A DNA stretch of 43,825 nt from Prochlorococcus sp. AG-424-P23 (GCA_003210135.1 QCNK01000014.1:1-43825), one strand, 5' to 3'; positions 27,912-38,211 are shown, counted from the stretch's first letter. Numbers and translations: made by a program. The notes: a model not told the origin generated them from the letters alone.

Positions 27912-28364
27912 TTGTCATTATCCTCTCAATACAAAGTCATCACATCTCCTCTTGGTGATGGATTACATAAAGATGGGAAGAGATTAACCCCTCAGAGGCT
28001 AAAAGTTCTAAATTTATTTGAAAATATTGGCTCTGGGAAGCATCTTAGTGCTGAAGAGGTTCATGAAAAGTTAGTCAAAACAAGCTCCAAAGTTTCACTG
28101 GCAACAATTTATAGAACTTTAAGACTTTTAGTACAAATGGGTTTGCTTCATGAATTAGAACTCAGTGAGGGTGGACACAGATATGAATTGCTGAGTAACG
28201 ACACACCTGATCATCATCATTTGATTTGCATTAGGTGTGGAAGAACAGAAGAATTTGAAAATGAAGAGGTTTTGGAGGCAGGCAAAGTTGCAGCAAAAGT
28301 TAATGGTTTTAAACTAATAGAATCCTCTTTAAATGTAAGAGCTATTTGTCCTAATTGCATTTAG
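27912..28364 (+). CDS. fur: Fur-family ferric uptake regulator
   Basis: 150-residue metalloregulator. The winged-helix domain covers about 22-95 (RLTPQRLKVLNLF, then VSLATIYRTLRLLVQMGLL as the recognition region), followed by metal ligands HHH at 101-103, C106/C109 in CIRC and C146/C149 in CPNC. The layout is that of iron-type Fur (FurA-like), not Zur or PerR of cyanobacteria. The start is TTG at 27912; the frame upstream holds no other usable start before a stop at 27858. Convergent with arsS, 6 bp apart. Confidence 0.9.
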   Translation: MSLSSQYKVITSPLGDGLHKDGKRLTPQRLKVLNLFENIGSGKHLSAEEVHEKLVKTSSKVSLATIYRTLRLLVQMGLLHELELSEGGHRYELLSNDTPDHHHLICIRCGRTEEFENEEVLEAGKVAAKVNGFKLIESSLNVRAICPNCI

Positions 28365-28370
28365 CAAGTT

Positions 28371-29303
28371 TTAACTTAAAGTGCCTCCACAACTTGACCC
28401 TGCGCCTGCAGTGCAAGCAAAACAATGTTCTTTTACAGCTACCCCGTAGTCAAAAGTAAATGATTCATCCAATAGATCAAAAAGTGTCTTTGGTCCTTTA
28501 TTCTCTCGAAAATTTATCTGCTGGTTAAAGTCACAGTCATAAATTTCTCCTAGCCAATTTACGCTAATTGTCTTTTTACACATAAGATTTTCTAAATTTT
28601 TTTCATTAAAATTTTCTTTTAGTAATTTGTAATAAGTATTTAGTTTCCCTTCTCTTCTAAGAGATTCTTCATATCTATTTATTGGCATATTAGTTATTGT
28701 GTATAAATTATTAAAAACGATATTGAATTTTTCGTATAAAATTTTTTTATAATCCTTCTCCAATATTTCCTGAGAAGGAGGAAGAATTGGGCTTACAGGA
28801 TTGTAAACCAGATTTAATTGTAATCCATTTTCTTTCTTTCCATAACCTAAATCATTAAGAATTTTAATCGCATTAATACTTTTTTCAAAAACGCCAAAAC
28901 CCCTTTGAAAATCAACATTATTTTTTTCATAACACGGTAGCGAAGCAGTAACTATTACTTTATTTTTCGCAAGAAATTGAGGAAGATTTTCATAACCCTC
29001 TTCAAAAAAAATTGTCAAATTGCACCTATCAATAATATCAACTTTTTTTGTGCTTAAGCTGGTTATTAGGTTTTTAAATTCTGGGTGAAGTTCTGGCGCA
29101 CCACCTGTAATATCTAAAGTCTTGATTTTATATTTTTCAATTATCTTTGGAATAAGAGATATCATTTCATTGGACATCTTTTCAGTCCTTAGGGGACTCG
29201 AATTTACATGACAATGCTTACAAGCCTGATTGCATTTATAACCTATGTTAATTTGCAATGTTTCTATAGGTTCTTTATATATTGAAGGGAATTTTTCTTT
29301 CAT
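28371..29303 (-). CDS. ArsS-type radical SAM protein (rSAM/Cys-rich)
   Basis: Radical SAM enzyme with C24-x3-C28-x2-C31 (GYKCNQACKHCHV) binding the 4Fe-4S cluster, DITGGAPELHPEF as the GGE-like SAM region, and a C-terminal DUF3641-type part ending CFACTAGAGSSCGG. This is the family named arsenosugar biosynthesis radical SAM (ArsS), in which characterised members act after the arsenite methyltransferase ArsM. No ArsM lies in this window, so the arsenic role is inferred. 310 residues, full length. Next gene upstream on the strand is the StpA-type phosphatase (41 bp gap). Confidence 0.85.
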   Translation of the reverse strand: MKEKFPSIYKEPIETLQINIGYKCNQACKHCHVNSSPLRTEKMSNEMISLIPKIIEKYKIKTLDITGGAPELHPEFKNLITSLSTKKVDIIDRCNLTIFFEEGYENLPQFLAKNKVIVTASLPCYEKNNVDFQRGFGVFEKSINAIKILNDLGYGKKENGLQLNLVYNPVSPILPPSQEILEKDYKKILYEKFNIVFNNLYTITNMPINRYEESLRREGKLNTYYKLLKENFNEKNLENLMCKKTISVNWLGEIYDCDFNQQINFRENKGPKTLFDLLDESFTFDYGVAVKEHCFACTAGAGSSCGGTLS

Positions 29304-29344
29304 ATATCTATATATTTATAAACTGTCATTCGAAAATAAAAAAG

Positions 29345-30595
29345 TCAACTATTTTTTTTAAAGTTTGATCTCTCATTAGCAAGTTTAATAAACCAACTTA
29401 TGTATTCTTTGGGACCATTTTTAAAAACTATGTCAAATTTTAAATTGTCATGAACATCACTGATCCCTATTAAACCAGTTTTTTTTGTAGAGGGTCTTTC
29501 AACTTCACCAGAACTACTATCTACAAAAATTATTTTATTCTTAATCCCAAATTCATTACCTAATGTTTGTATTAATTCCAGAAAAGACCTGTCACTTCCT
29601 CCTCTTGAATAACTTTTTTCATCATTATTTTTTTTTGATGTGACTGTATCACCAACACCTATAATCAAAGGCATATCTTCTTTTTGTATAGTGCTTTTAC
29701 ATAAATCAATTTTTTCCTTAACAGAATTTGGAGAGTTTCTAAAATTAAAATTTCTTCCAAAAGGAGCTTTACCAGTTTTATCCGCAATAAATTTATTTAA
29801 AAGAAATAAAACTCCAGTATCTTTAACTGCTCCTTTAATAAGTAATTGTATGTCTGTTGATCCGATATCATCTTGAGTAGAAAGTTTAATTGTTTCTCTA
29901 CCATTTTTATTACCTAAATTTGGTGAAATATGAAGGAAAAATGAGTTTTTAAGGCCTTCGGATTCAGCTTTTAAAATGATTTCATTCATCATTTTTTCAA
30001 AACTAATTTGAATAAGCTTTCTTTTATCAGAATCTTCATGAACTAGATCAAATAGACTATTGAAATTAATCGTTGGCGAGAAGCGTGTTTCACATATTGA
30101 TTTTACTGCGTGAAAATTGATATCCTCTTGGCTAAGTTCAGGAAAAATATTCTTAACTATGTAATTAAATTTTGGTCTTATTAAACTAGGTACTTTAGAT
30201 AAAAAACTTAGTTCTTTTTCTGAGACTCCTTCAAAACTTATTTCACCATTACTGTCTTGATACTCTACTCCACAGGCAGCTAAACCTCTTAAATATAGTT
30301 CTTTGTTTTTGGGCACAGTATTACTCTTTAAACTCCTCTCTATTATTCTGTTAACTCCTCTTGGACCTTCATGTTCCCCGCAAGTTAATACAAAGAATTC
30401 CTCGGCAAATTCTTTTACTGCATAGATATATTTTGATTCTAATTCTCTAGTCATTGGATCTTTAACTAAAGGGATACAAACTCCGTCAATGTCTTGAATA
30501 AATAAGATATTTTTAGAAGAAATTAATTTTTTTTGTTCATTTAAATTACTTGTCATATATTCCATATTTAAAATTATTTTTCTTTTAATTTCCAT
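29345..30595 (-). CDS. stpA: StpA-type glucosylglycerol-phosphate phosphatase
   Basis: Resembles Synechocystis StpA (GgpP), which removes phosphate from glucosylglycerol-phosphate to give the salt-protective solute glucosylglycerol. Seen: the N-terminal HAD-like IQDIDGVCIPLVKDPMTREL, LTCGEHEGPRGV, the middle NSFFLHISPNLG, and the acidic motif PLIIGVGDTVTS with RGGSDRSFL and FVDSSSGEVERP. 416 residues; the first 20 or so residues have two other Met candidates. The synthase GgpS is not in the window, so the native substrate could be another sugar-glycerol or glycerate phosphate. Confidence 0.78.
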   Translation of the reverse strand: MEIKRKIILNMEYMTSNLNEQKKLISSKNILFIQDIDGVCIPLVKDPMTRELESKYIYAVKEFAEEFFVLTCGEHEGPRGVNRIIERSLKSNTVPKNKELYLRGLAACGVEYQDSNGEISFEGVSEKELSFLSKVPSLIRPKFNYIVKNIFPELSQEDINFHAVKSICETRFSPTINFNSLFDLVHEDSDKRKLIQISFEKMMNEIILKAESEGLKNSFFLHISPNLGNKNGRETIKLSTQDDIGSTDIQLLIKGAVKDTGVLFLLNKFIADKTGKAPFGRNFNFRNSPNSVKEKIDLCKSTIQKEDMPLIIGVGDTVTSKKNNDEKSYSRGGSDRSFLELIQTLGNEFGIKNKIIFVDSSSGEVERPSTKKTGLIGISDVHDNLKFDIVFKNGPKEYISWFIKLANERSNFKKNS

Positions 30596-30724
30596 TTTCT
30601 CAGAAATTATAAATTAAAAAACTCAATATTTTCAATAAATAATTTGCTATGGTCAAAAATTGCTTTAATGTAGAAAAATGTTGGTAGGGTAAGAAATTAA
30701 AAAAATTATCAAAAGTTTCCAAAA

Positions 30725-32233
30725 ATGAAGAATAATTTCGTAGAAAACATCAAAGATGAAAAATATTTTTATTCATTGATTAAAGATATAGAGAATAGCA
30801 AAGTTGGATTTTACAGTGTTGGTTTATATCCTGCATCACTAGCATACAACTGTGCTATGCATGGAAAATCAAATAATATTCTCTTGGCTCCTAGGGAAGA
30901 TAGAGATTTGTTAGGTGCTTTCTCAGATGATGTTATTTCTGATATGGATAATGAGATTATTGAAAAGATTAAGAGAATGGGAAATTATTCTTCAGAGGGA
31001 AAAATAAAGTCTTTTGATCTAAAAGATCTTCTCTTGAAATGTGAGATAGTTATTCTTGCTTCAAATAGTAATCACATACAAGATGATGTTAAAGATGCTT
31101 TAGAACTCAGAAAAAATTTAAAAAGAGAAAATGTGGTTCTTGGCTGTCTAGTCGGTTCTTTTTGTATTGATAATAAAAATAAAAAACCTTTTATTCTTTG
31201 TAATAAATATCCAAATTTAGCTTTTTTTACAGGATTTCATCGTCATGGAGCTTTACGAAACCCTAATGATAGTTTTACTGCAAATTTCTGCCATCCTGAT
31301 GCGCTAACAGCATTAATAGGAGCACGCATTTTGAATCAATTATCACCGAAAATTCAAGTTTCTCCTGGAGTTCACAATATTGAATGTCAATATATAAAAT
31401 CAATAAAAAATATCTCATCAATATTTGCAGGTTTCGTAAATAACTTTCATTCCGATAAGCCAGGAATGCTTCCTACCATTAATACGATTTTGTTAACTCA
31501 ATGTTTAGATCAGGCCGCATCAGTATCAAAAAAAGTTAGAAAAGAAAATAAATTAGAGAATAAATATCTTTCATTAAAAGAACTTGGTTATGGTGAAGAA
31601 ATAATTAGTGCAAGGGAAATAATTAATGATCAATTTTGTGAAAAAGGAGATTATACTTTTTCTCAATTAAATGCTGTTAAGGCTGATGTCTTAGGGAGTA
31701 TGACTCTACCATCTGAAGGAAAACCAACACGGAATTTTCAAGCAGGACAAGTTCTATCAGATATGCTTTTGCAACTCAAAAGATGTCCAAAAGATGTCTC
31801 AGAATTTGTAAATTGGTGTAATAAATACTCTCTCAGTCAAGGAGGTTTAGAAGGTTTAAAATCTTTAAAATTTTGGCCAGAGATTTATAAAGAATTCAAA
31901 ATTAAAAATAACAATTGTTCAATGATTAATCTGATTTATTTATGCTTTAATTCTAATTCAGAAGAAAAAAAAGAAATTTATAAGGTTTTAATTAGTTCAG
32001 AAGAAATTACTAATTTTTGCCAAGAATCTGTGAAATCTGAATTATCTTTCGAACTAAATGAAAAATTAAAAGGAGATTATCTTTTCGATGATATTGAAAA
32101 TTTTTATAAGAAATTATTTATTGACAAAGAGCAAAACGCCCTTAAAACAAATAAATATAGTAATCAAATTTCTAAAAAAAATCCTAGTTATATCAATGTA
32201 TTGAAAATTATTAATAAGTATTTTAATAACTGA
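30725..32233 (+). CDS. GpsA-like (6PGDH/G3PDH superfamily) protein of unknown function
   Basis: 502 residues, not a family I can name. The N-terminus, KVGFYSVGLYPASLAYNCAMHG, aligns by pattern with the GpsA nucleotide motif, and LKCEIVILASNSNHI with its beta4 strand. The central helix IKSIKNISSIFAGFVNNFHS resembles the GpsA catalytic-lysine helix. A long C-terminal helical domain (about 300-500) is extra. The glycine-rich loop is degenerate (G-x-x-P instead of G-x-G-x-x-G), so NAD binding is uncertain. Divergent from stpA with 129 bp between the starts; together with a GgpS it could supply glycerol-3-phosphate, which is inference. Confidence 0.55.
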   Translation: MKNNFVENIKDEKYFYSLIKDIENSKVGFYSVGLYPASLAYNCAMHGKSNNILLAPREDRDLLGAFSDDVISDMDNEIIEKIKRMGNYSSEGKIKSFDLKDLLLKCEIVILASNSNHIQDDVKDALELRKNLKRENVVLGCLVGSFCIDNKNKKPFILCNKYPNLAFFTGFHRHGALRNPNDSFTANFCHPDALTALIGARILNQLSPKIQVSPGVHNIECQYIKSIKNISSIFAGFVNNFHSDKPGMLPTINTILLTQCLDQAASVSKKVRKENKLENKYLSLKELGYGEEIISAREIINDQFCEKGDYTFSQLNAVKADVLGSMTLPSEGKPTRNFQAGQVLSDMLLQLKRCPKDVSEFVNWCNKYSLSQGGLEGLKSLKFWPEIYKEFKIKNNNCSMINLIYLCFNSNSEEKKEIYKVLISSEEITNFCQESVKSELSFELNEKLKGDYLFDDIENFYKKLFIDKEQNALKTNKYSNQISKKNPSYINVLKIINKYFNN

Positions 32234-32326
32234 TTATTTTTCTAACTTGCTAGAAAGTAAAGTTCTTAATTTATTTACTAATCGTGATTGCAAGGTTAGA
32301 ATTACTATGGTTTAAAAGGTTTTTTT

Positions 32327-32986
32327 TTGAAAAAGGAATTAACTCATCGTTCTCATGAACTTAAAGCTCTTGGTTGGAATCAAGAAGACTTAACAAGATA
32401 CGAAGATTTATGGGACTACAGTCAAAGATGGGGATTAATAAATTTAGAAAGAGAAGACAGGCAGTTTTTAAAGAAGGCAGAAAAGTTACTCCCAAAGATC
32501 CAAAATAAAAAGATATCCGTTAAGAAAACTATTGAAGAAAAATCTTATTATCTATGGTTAAATTTTTACCTCGATGAAATTAATATTTTTAGTAACTCTA
32601 ATCTTCCAAAAAATAAATATGGTGTTTGGACACTCTTAATTGAAGAGGAAATAAAGCTTCTTAAGGAATTACAACCAGTTATGGGTCTTCCAGATACTTT
32701 AAAAGCTAAGAATCTATTCGAAAATAGAAAAGAGCTTATAAATAAAGCTTTTAACGAATTTGATGCTAAGAACAATGATAAGTGTTTCAATTTTGATGAG
32801 GTTTTAAACAATTCAGAAAAAGATGTTGGTAAGAATTGGAAATCAATTACTGAAAAAGATCCTGAGGCTTGTAAAACTTTTCCAATAATTGATTCTGCAA
32901 ATATTGAAAAATTCAGATCTGCGATAAAAGAGGATTTGAGTATATATATGAAAGATAATTACCCCTCGTTAAAAAAGGATTTATAA
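32327..32986 (+). CDS. Conserved-looking soluble protein, unknown function
   Basis: 219 residues, strongly charged and helical, with no signal or membrane segment. Starts KKELTHRSHELKALGWNQEDLTRYEDLWDY, a pattern I associate with an uncharacterised cyanobacterial protein. TTG start at 32327 follows AAAAGG by six bases. It stands alone between the GpsA-like gene and metY, with 93 and 72 bp gaps. No function can be offered. Confidence 0.6.
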   Translation: MKKELTHRSHELKALGWNQEDLTRYEDLWDYSQRWGLINLEREDRQFLKKAEKLLPKIQNKKISVKKTIEEKSYYLWLNFYLDEINIFSNSNLPKNKYGVWTLLIEEEIKLLKELQPVMGLPDTLKAKNLFENRKELINKAFNEFDAKNNDKCFNFDEVLNNSEKDVGKNWKSITEKDPEACKTFPIIDSANIEKFRSAIKEDLSIYMKDNYPSLKKDL

Positions 32987-33052
32987 ATATTTATCTTTTT
33001 TTTGTTTTTTTTTTGAACTTTTTTAAGTTAAATAGATAATAGGATTATTTAA

Positions 33053-34387
<1,335 letters not shown>

Positions 34388-34400
34388 GAAAGGAGATTTA

Positions 34401-35291
34401 TTGGCTTTAATAATTCCTAGTAACTATCACAAGATTAGTGATGTTGAGAAAAATCATATATCTTGGATCGAACCAGAATTGGCAAAAAGACAGGATATAC
34501 GTCCTCTTAGGATTGGAATTTTGAATATCATGCCTCTTGGTAAGCAGTATGAATTTAACCTACTACATCCACTTGGTTTATCTCCTCTTCAAATTGAGCC
34601 AGTTTGGATAAAGCTTAAAACTCACTCGTATAAAACATGGGATCTTAATCATCTAAATAATTTATACATAACTTGGGAAGAAGCAAATAATCCAGACCCC
34701 TTAGACGGAATCATTATTACTGGTGCACCTATTGAGCACCTAGCCTTTGAGGATGTTAAGTATTGGGATGAATTTGTGAAAATTGTAAATGAAGCCAGAA
34801 ATTCTTGTGCGAGTACTCTTGGATTATGTTGGGCTGGCTTTGCGCTGGCTTATTTAGCAGGGGTTGATAAGAAAGTTTTTGAAAGGAAATTATTTGGGGT
34901 ATTCCCTTTAAAAAGTCTTGTTCCTGGACATCCTTTGATGGGTACACAAGATGATGAATTTATTTGTCCCCAAAGTAGATTTGCAGGATTACCAGATTTG
35001 GAAATGGAGAAGGCCCAAAAAGAAGGGAAATTGAATTTATTAGCTTATGGAGAAAACGTCGGATATACAATATTTGAATCTAAAGATCAAAAACAACTTA
35101 TGCATATAGGTCATCCTGAATATACGGTGAATAGAATTATTAGTGAAATTGAAAGAGATAAAGAAAAAGGAGATGTACCTCCTCCTGTAAATTTTGACAT
35201 AAATAGTTCAAAAACCGCTTGGAGATCTCATAGGAATTTGCTTTTTCAGCAATGGCTTTGGTTTTGTTATCAACAAGTTAGTCTTAATTAA
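34401..35291 (+). CDS. metA: Homoserine O-acyltransferase (predicted O-acetyltransferase)
   Basis: Activates homoserine for methionine synthesis. HTS family: IGILNIMP, nucleophile C143 in LGLCWAGF, and the histidine in MHIGHPEYTVNR. The specificity position after ITGAP is glutamate (ITGAPIEHLAFEDVKYW, E112). Family knowledge: Glu here goes with acetyl-CoA use and Gly with succinyl-CoA use. The adjoining O-acetylhomoserine sulfhydrylase agrees. AAGGAG at 34390-34395 supports the TTG start at 34401. The stop lies 5 bp from the convergent SulP stop. Confidence 0.93.
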   Translation: MALIIPSNYHKISDVEKNHISWIEPELAKRQDIRPLRIGILNIMPLGKQYEFNLLHPLGLSPLQIEPVWIKLKTHSYKTWDLNHLNNLYITWEEANNPDPLDGIIITGAPIEHLAFEDVKYWDEFVKIVNEARNSCASTLGLCWAGFALAYLAGVDKKVFERKLFGVFPLKSLVPGHPLMGTQDDEFICPQSRFAGLPDLEMEKAQKEGKLNLLAYGENVGYTIFESKDQKQLMHIGHPEYTVNRIISEIERDKEKGDVPPPVNFDINSSKTAWRSHRNLLFQQWLWFCYQQVSLN

Positions 35292-35296
35292 CTTTT

Positions 35297-36862
35297 TTAA
35301 TGAGTGCTTTCTATCCCACCTAATCTTTCAAATAAGTTAAGACTTTCTTTATTTAATCCTACAATTTCAACTTTAGAACCGCCATTTTGGAATTTTCTAA
35401 TAATTTGCTCAAGAGCAACAACACCACTTTGATCCCAAATATGAGCCAAAGACATATCAATTACAATATTTTCTGGATGTTCATGAATATCAAATCCCTG
35501 TACAAAATAAATTTTACTCACAAAAAATAATTGACCTTTGACTTTGTAAGTAATCAAATTATTATCTTTTGCTCTTGAGACAGTTATAACTTTTGCCACT
35601 TTTCTGCTGAAAAGAATTGCAGCCAATGCAACTCCTGCAATAACTCCAAGTGCAAGATTATGAGGTTTTGTAAGCATTGTAACTGCAAAAGTCATAAGCA
35701 TTACTGCAGTGTCGCTTTTAGGTATCTTTCTAATATTTTTTAATCCATTTATATCTGCTGTACTTATTGCGATCGTTATCATGATTGCTACTAAAGCAGC
35801 CATTGGGATCGCTCCAATCCAAGACTTCAAGAGGATGATCATAATTAGTAGAGATATACCTGAGGAGAGGGTTGATAATCTAGATTTGCCACCATTTTCA
35901 GTATTCATAACAGATTGCCCAACTAATGCACATCCTGCCATTCCACCAAATAAGGATGCCACAATATTTGCAATCCCCTGTCCTCTTGCTTCTTTATTTT
36001 TATTAGAACTTGTATCAGTTACATCGTCTAAAATGTCTTGAGTCAAAAAGGTTTCCATTAAACCAACGAGAGATATTGCAAGTGAGGTCGGTAAAATTAT
36101 CCTTATTGTTTCAAGACTAAAAGGTACTTTCCCATTCTCTATTGATCCAAAAGGAAGAGAAATACTTGGTAATCCATCAGGTAATTTACCCAAATCGCTA
36201 ACTGTTGGGATATCTAGCTTAAAGAATATGCTTATTAGAGTAATCACTACAATTGCGATAAGTTGAGATGGGACTACTTTTGTGATTTTTGGAAGACCAT
36301 AGATAATTACTAATCCTAGGATTACAAGAATCCAAACTAATGGAATCTGAGAGTTAACTGGATATTGACTTAATGTTTGTTCAACTAATCCTTTTGATTC
36401 CTTAATACCTATTCCTAACTGAGGTAGTTGTGCTTGAAATATTAAAAGAGCCAGTGCATTTACAAATCCACTTAATACTCCCGTCGGCACGAATCGCATT
36501 TGGTAGGCAAGTCTTAAATATCCCCAAAGAATTTGGAAAATTCCAGTTAATATTCCAGCTGCAATAAGATATGGGACTCCTAATCCAGGAGCTTGTGATT
36601 CTCCATAAGCGACTAGACCAGTCATCAAAAGAGCTGTTGAACCTGTAGCTGAAGTGATCATCCCCCTTCTTCCTCCAACTATCGCAATTGTTATAGATAA
36701 GCAAAATGCACCAAAAAGGCCAACTTTGGGATCTACACCAGCTATTCCTGAAAAAGCAATTGCTTCTGGGATCATTGCAAAAGCAACTACTAAGCCAGAG
36801 AGAATATTTGACTTGGGATCATCTAACCAATTTTTAGATAAATATCTTGAGAAATTTGACAT
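35297..36862 (-). CDS. SulP-family anion transporter (sulfate or bicarbonate)
   Basis: 521-residue membrane protein with about 12 hydrophobic segments. N-terminal SulP signature AFAMIPEAIAFSGIAGVDPKVGLFGAF, then the ITSATGSTALL segment. A C-terminal STAS domain covers about 440-515, with DMSLAHIWDQSGVVALEQI. SulP members carry sulfate or, as BicA, bicarbonate; the sequence type here looks more like the sulfate-permease branch and the neighbours metY-metA favour sulfate, but this is not decisive. Last gene after the FAD oxidoreductase (30 bp gap), convergent with metA. Confidence 0.85.
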   Translation of the reverse strand: MSNFSRYLSKNWLDDPKSNILSGLVVAFAMIPEAIAFSGIAGVDPKVGLFGAFCLSITIAIVGGRRGMITSATGSTALLMTGLVAYGESQAPGLGVPYLIAAGILTGIFQILWGYLRLAYQMRFVPTGVLSGFVNALALLIFQAQLPQLGIGIKESKGLVEQTLSQYPVNSQIPLVWILVILGLVIIYGLPKITKVVPSQLIAIVVITLISIFFKLDIPTVSDLGKLPDGLPSISLPFGSIENGKVPFSLETIRIILPTSLAISLVGLMETFLTQDILDDVTDTSSNKNKEARGQGIANIVASLFGGMAGCALVGQSVMNTENGGKSRLSTLSSGISLLIMIILLKSWIGAIPMAALVAIMITIAISTADINGLKNIRKIPKSDTAVMLMTFAVTMLTKPHNLALGVIAGVALAAILFSRKVAKVITVSRAKDNNLITYKVKGQLFFVSKIYFVQGFDIHEHPENIVIDMSLAHIWDQSGVVALEQIIRKFQNGGSKVEIVGLNKESLNLFERLGGIESTH

Positions 36863-36892
36863 TTTAAGTTTCTTTATAATTAAGAAGTTACC

Positions 36893-38170
36893 TCATAAAG
36901 GAGGCAAAATACATTGCGGGTCAAAAATATTCTTTAAAGTTTTTAATTCATTCATTCTGTTTCCGAAAGCTAATGTAAGTTCTTCCTCATGAGAATTTAA
37001 ATGATTATGCAATTGGGCTAAGTGAATATTTGGATAAAACCTTTTTAGCTTGCTCCACGATTTATAAATCCATTCCAAAGCGACTTCTTTTTCTTGAAGA
37101 TCATTTTTTTTCCATGATGCATATATCCATGGTTTCCAAGTACTTTTTCTATGAACAAAAAAGCTTGAGCCATGATTTAACTTTTGAGTGTTGCAACCTA
37201 ATTGTTGAGAAGCAACATAACAGGAATTATTAGGTTTATTTTCCATTATTTCGTCCAAACATTTTATGAAAATTGGGATATCATTTTTTAAATCTTCTCC
37301 AAGAAGACTTATTACCTCAGAATGGTTATTTACATTCAGCTCATACAAATTCAATTCCTTTGGGAAGAAATTTATTTTGTTAAAGTTCTCATAAAAATTT
37401 TTTTCTAAAGAAGGAAATTTGTCTAAAAGCATTAGGTAATCTTCTGTTCTTTTATCCTCTAATTTATTTTTGAGCTCAGCAAAAATATATAGGTAAATTT
37501 TCTGGGCATAAATCCATTGAAGACTAATATTTTCTGGAAATTCCTCTGATAGTTTTATTATTTCTGAAAGTTCATTTAGATTTACAAATCCCTCAATAAC
37601 TTTAATTGGATTAGATTGGAAAGTCTTAAGTTCTATTTCGGTAATTATTGAGAAGAAGGGTGCTGCGCCTTTAATTGCTTCCCAAATCAATTGTTCTTCT
37701 GGGTTTATTTGATTTTTTTTTAAAGAGATGAATGTGCCATTACCCAAGAAACCTTTTATTGATTCAATATTATCGATAGCTAATCCATAAGCTCTACTGA
37801 GCGGGCTTACTCCACCAGTAAGTATATAGCCTGCTCCAGGAAGTTTTGAAAGTCCGATTGGAAAACTTCGATTATGTTTTTGTAAATGACTTACTAGATC
37901 CCCCATTATTACTCCCCCTCCAATTGTTACTAAATTGGTTTTTTTATCTAGGTTAATTTTGTTGTGATTTTTTCTTAGATCAAGAGTTGTAAAACCATTT
38001 TTTGCACAGCTAGAGGTTGTACCTCCACTACACACGCAAAGGTGCTCGAATTTTTCCTTAGAATAATTATCCTTATTAAATAAGGAATTATTCACGTCAA
38101 AAATTAATTTCTTTAATTTTGCATCCTTTGAGTTTATATTTGGAACTTCAAGCAAGTTATTTTTTTTCAC
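36893..38170 (-). CDS. FAD-linked oxidoreductase (FAD_binding_4, GlcD/BBE-like)
   Basis: N-terminal FAD-binding domain with LCVCSGGTTSSC, VTIGGGVIMGDLVSHLQKH and LPGAGYILTGGVSPLSRAYGLAIDNIES, and a C-terminal BBE-like end FGNRMNELKTLKNIFDPQCILP. This is a vanillyl-alcohol-oxidase/BBE-type flavoprotein; the substrate is unknown. The GTG at 38170 is the start; the upstream ATG at 38175 is out of frame. It precedes the SulP gene by 30 bp, and is divergent from cbiX with only 41 bp between the starts. Confidence 0.78.
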   Translation of the reverse strand: MKKNNLLEVPNINSKDAKLKKLIFDVNNSLFNKDNYSKEKFEHLCVCSGGTTSSCAKNGFTTLDLRKNHNKINLDKKTNLVTIGGGVIMGDLVSHLQKHNRSFPIGLSKLPGAGYILTGGVSPLSRAYGLAIDNIESIKGFLGNGTFISLKKNQINPEEQLIWEAIKGAAPFFSIITEIELKTFQSNPIKVIEGFVNLNELSEIIKLSEEFPENISLQWIYAQKIYLYIFAELKNKLEDKRTEDYLMLLDKFPSLEKNFYENFNKINFFPKELNLYELNVNNHSEVISLLGEDLKNDIPIFIKCLDEIMENKPNNSCYVASQQLGCNTQKLNHGSSFFVHRKSTWKPWIYASWKKNDLQEKEVALEWIYKSWSKLKRFYPNIHLAQLHNHLNSHEEELTLAFGNRMNELKTLKNIFDPQCILPPL

Positions 38171-38190
38171 TACATGATATTGTTCTTTAA

Positions 38191-38196
38191 TATAAT
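38191..38196 (+). promoter_or_regulatory. Possible -10 box in the 41-bp divergent gap
   Basis: TATAAT on the plus strand, 16 bp before the TTG start of the CbiX-type gene, in the gap separating it from the FAD oxidoreductase. A start about 7 bp downstream would leave an almost leaderless message. No convincing -35 was seen. Confidence 0.35.
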
Positions 38197-38211
38197 GGTA
38201 TAAGTAATAAT

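Noticed and set aside
28371-32233. Treating ArsS, StpA and the GpsA-like gene as a single defence or secondary-metabolite cluster
   Set aside because: The first two run together but the third is divergent, and each has a plausible separate metabolic role; no further biosynthetic genes adjoin.
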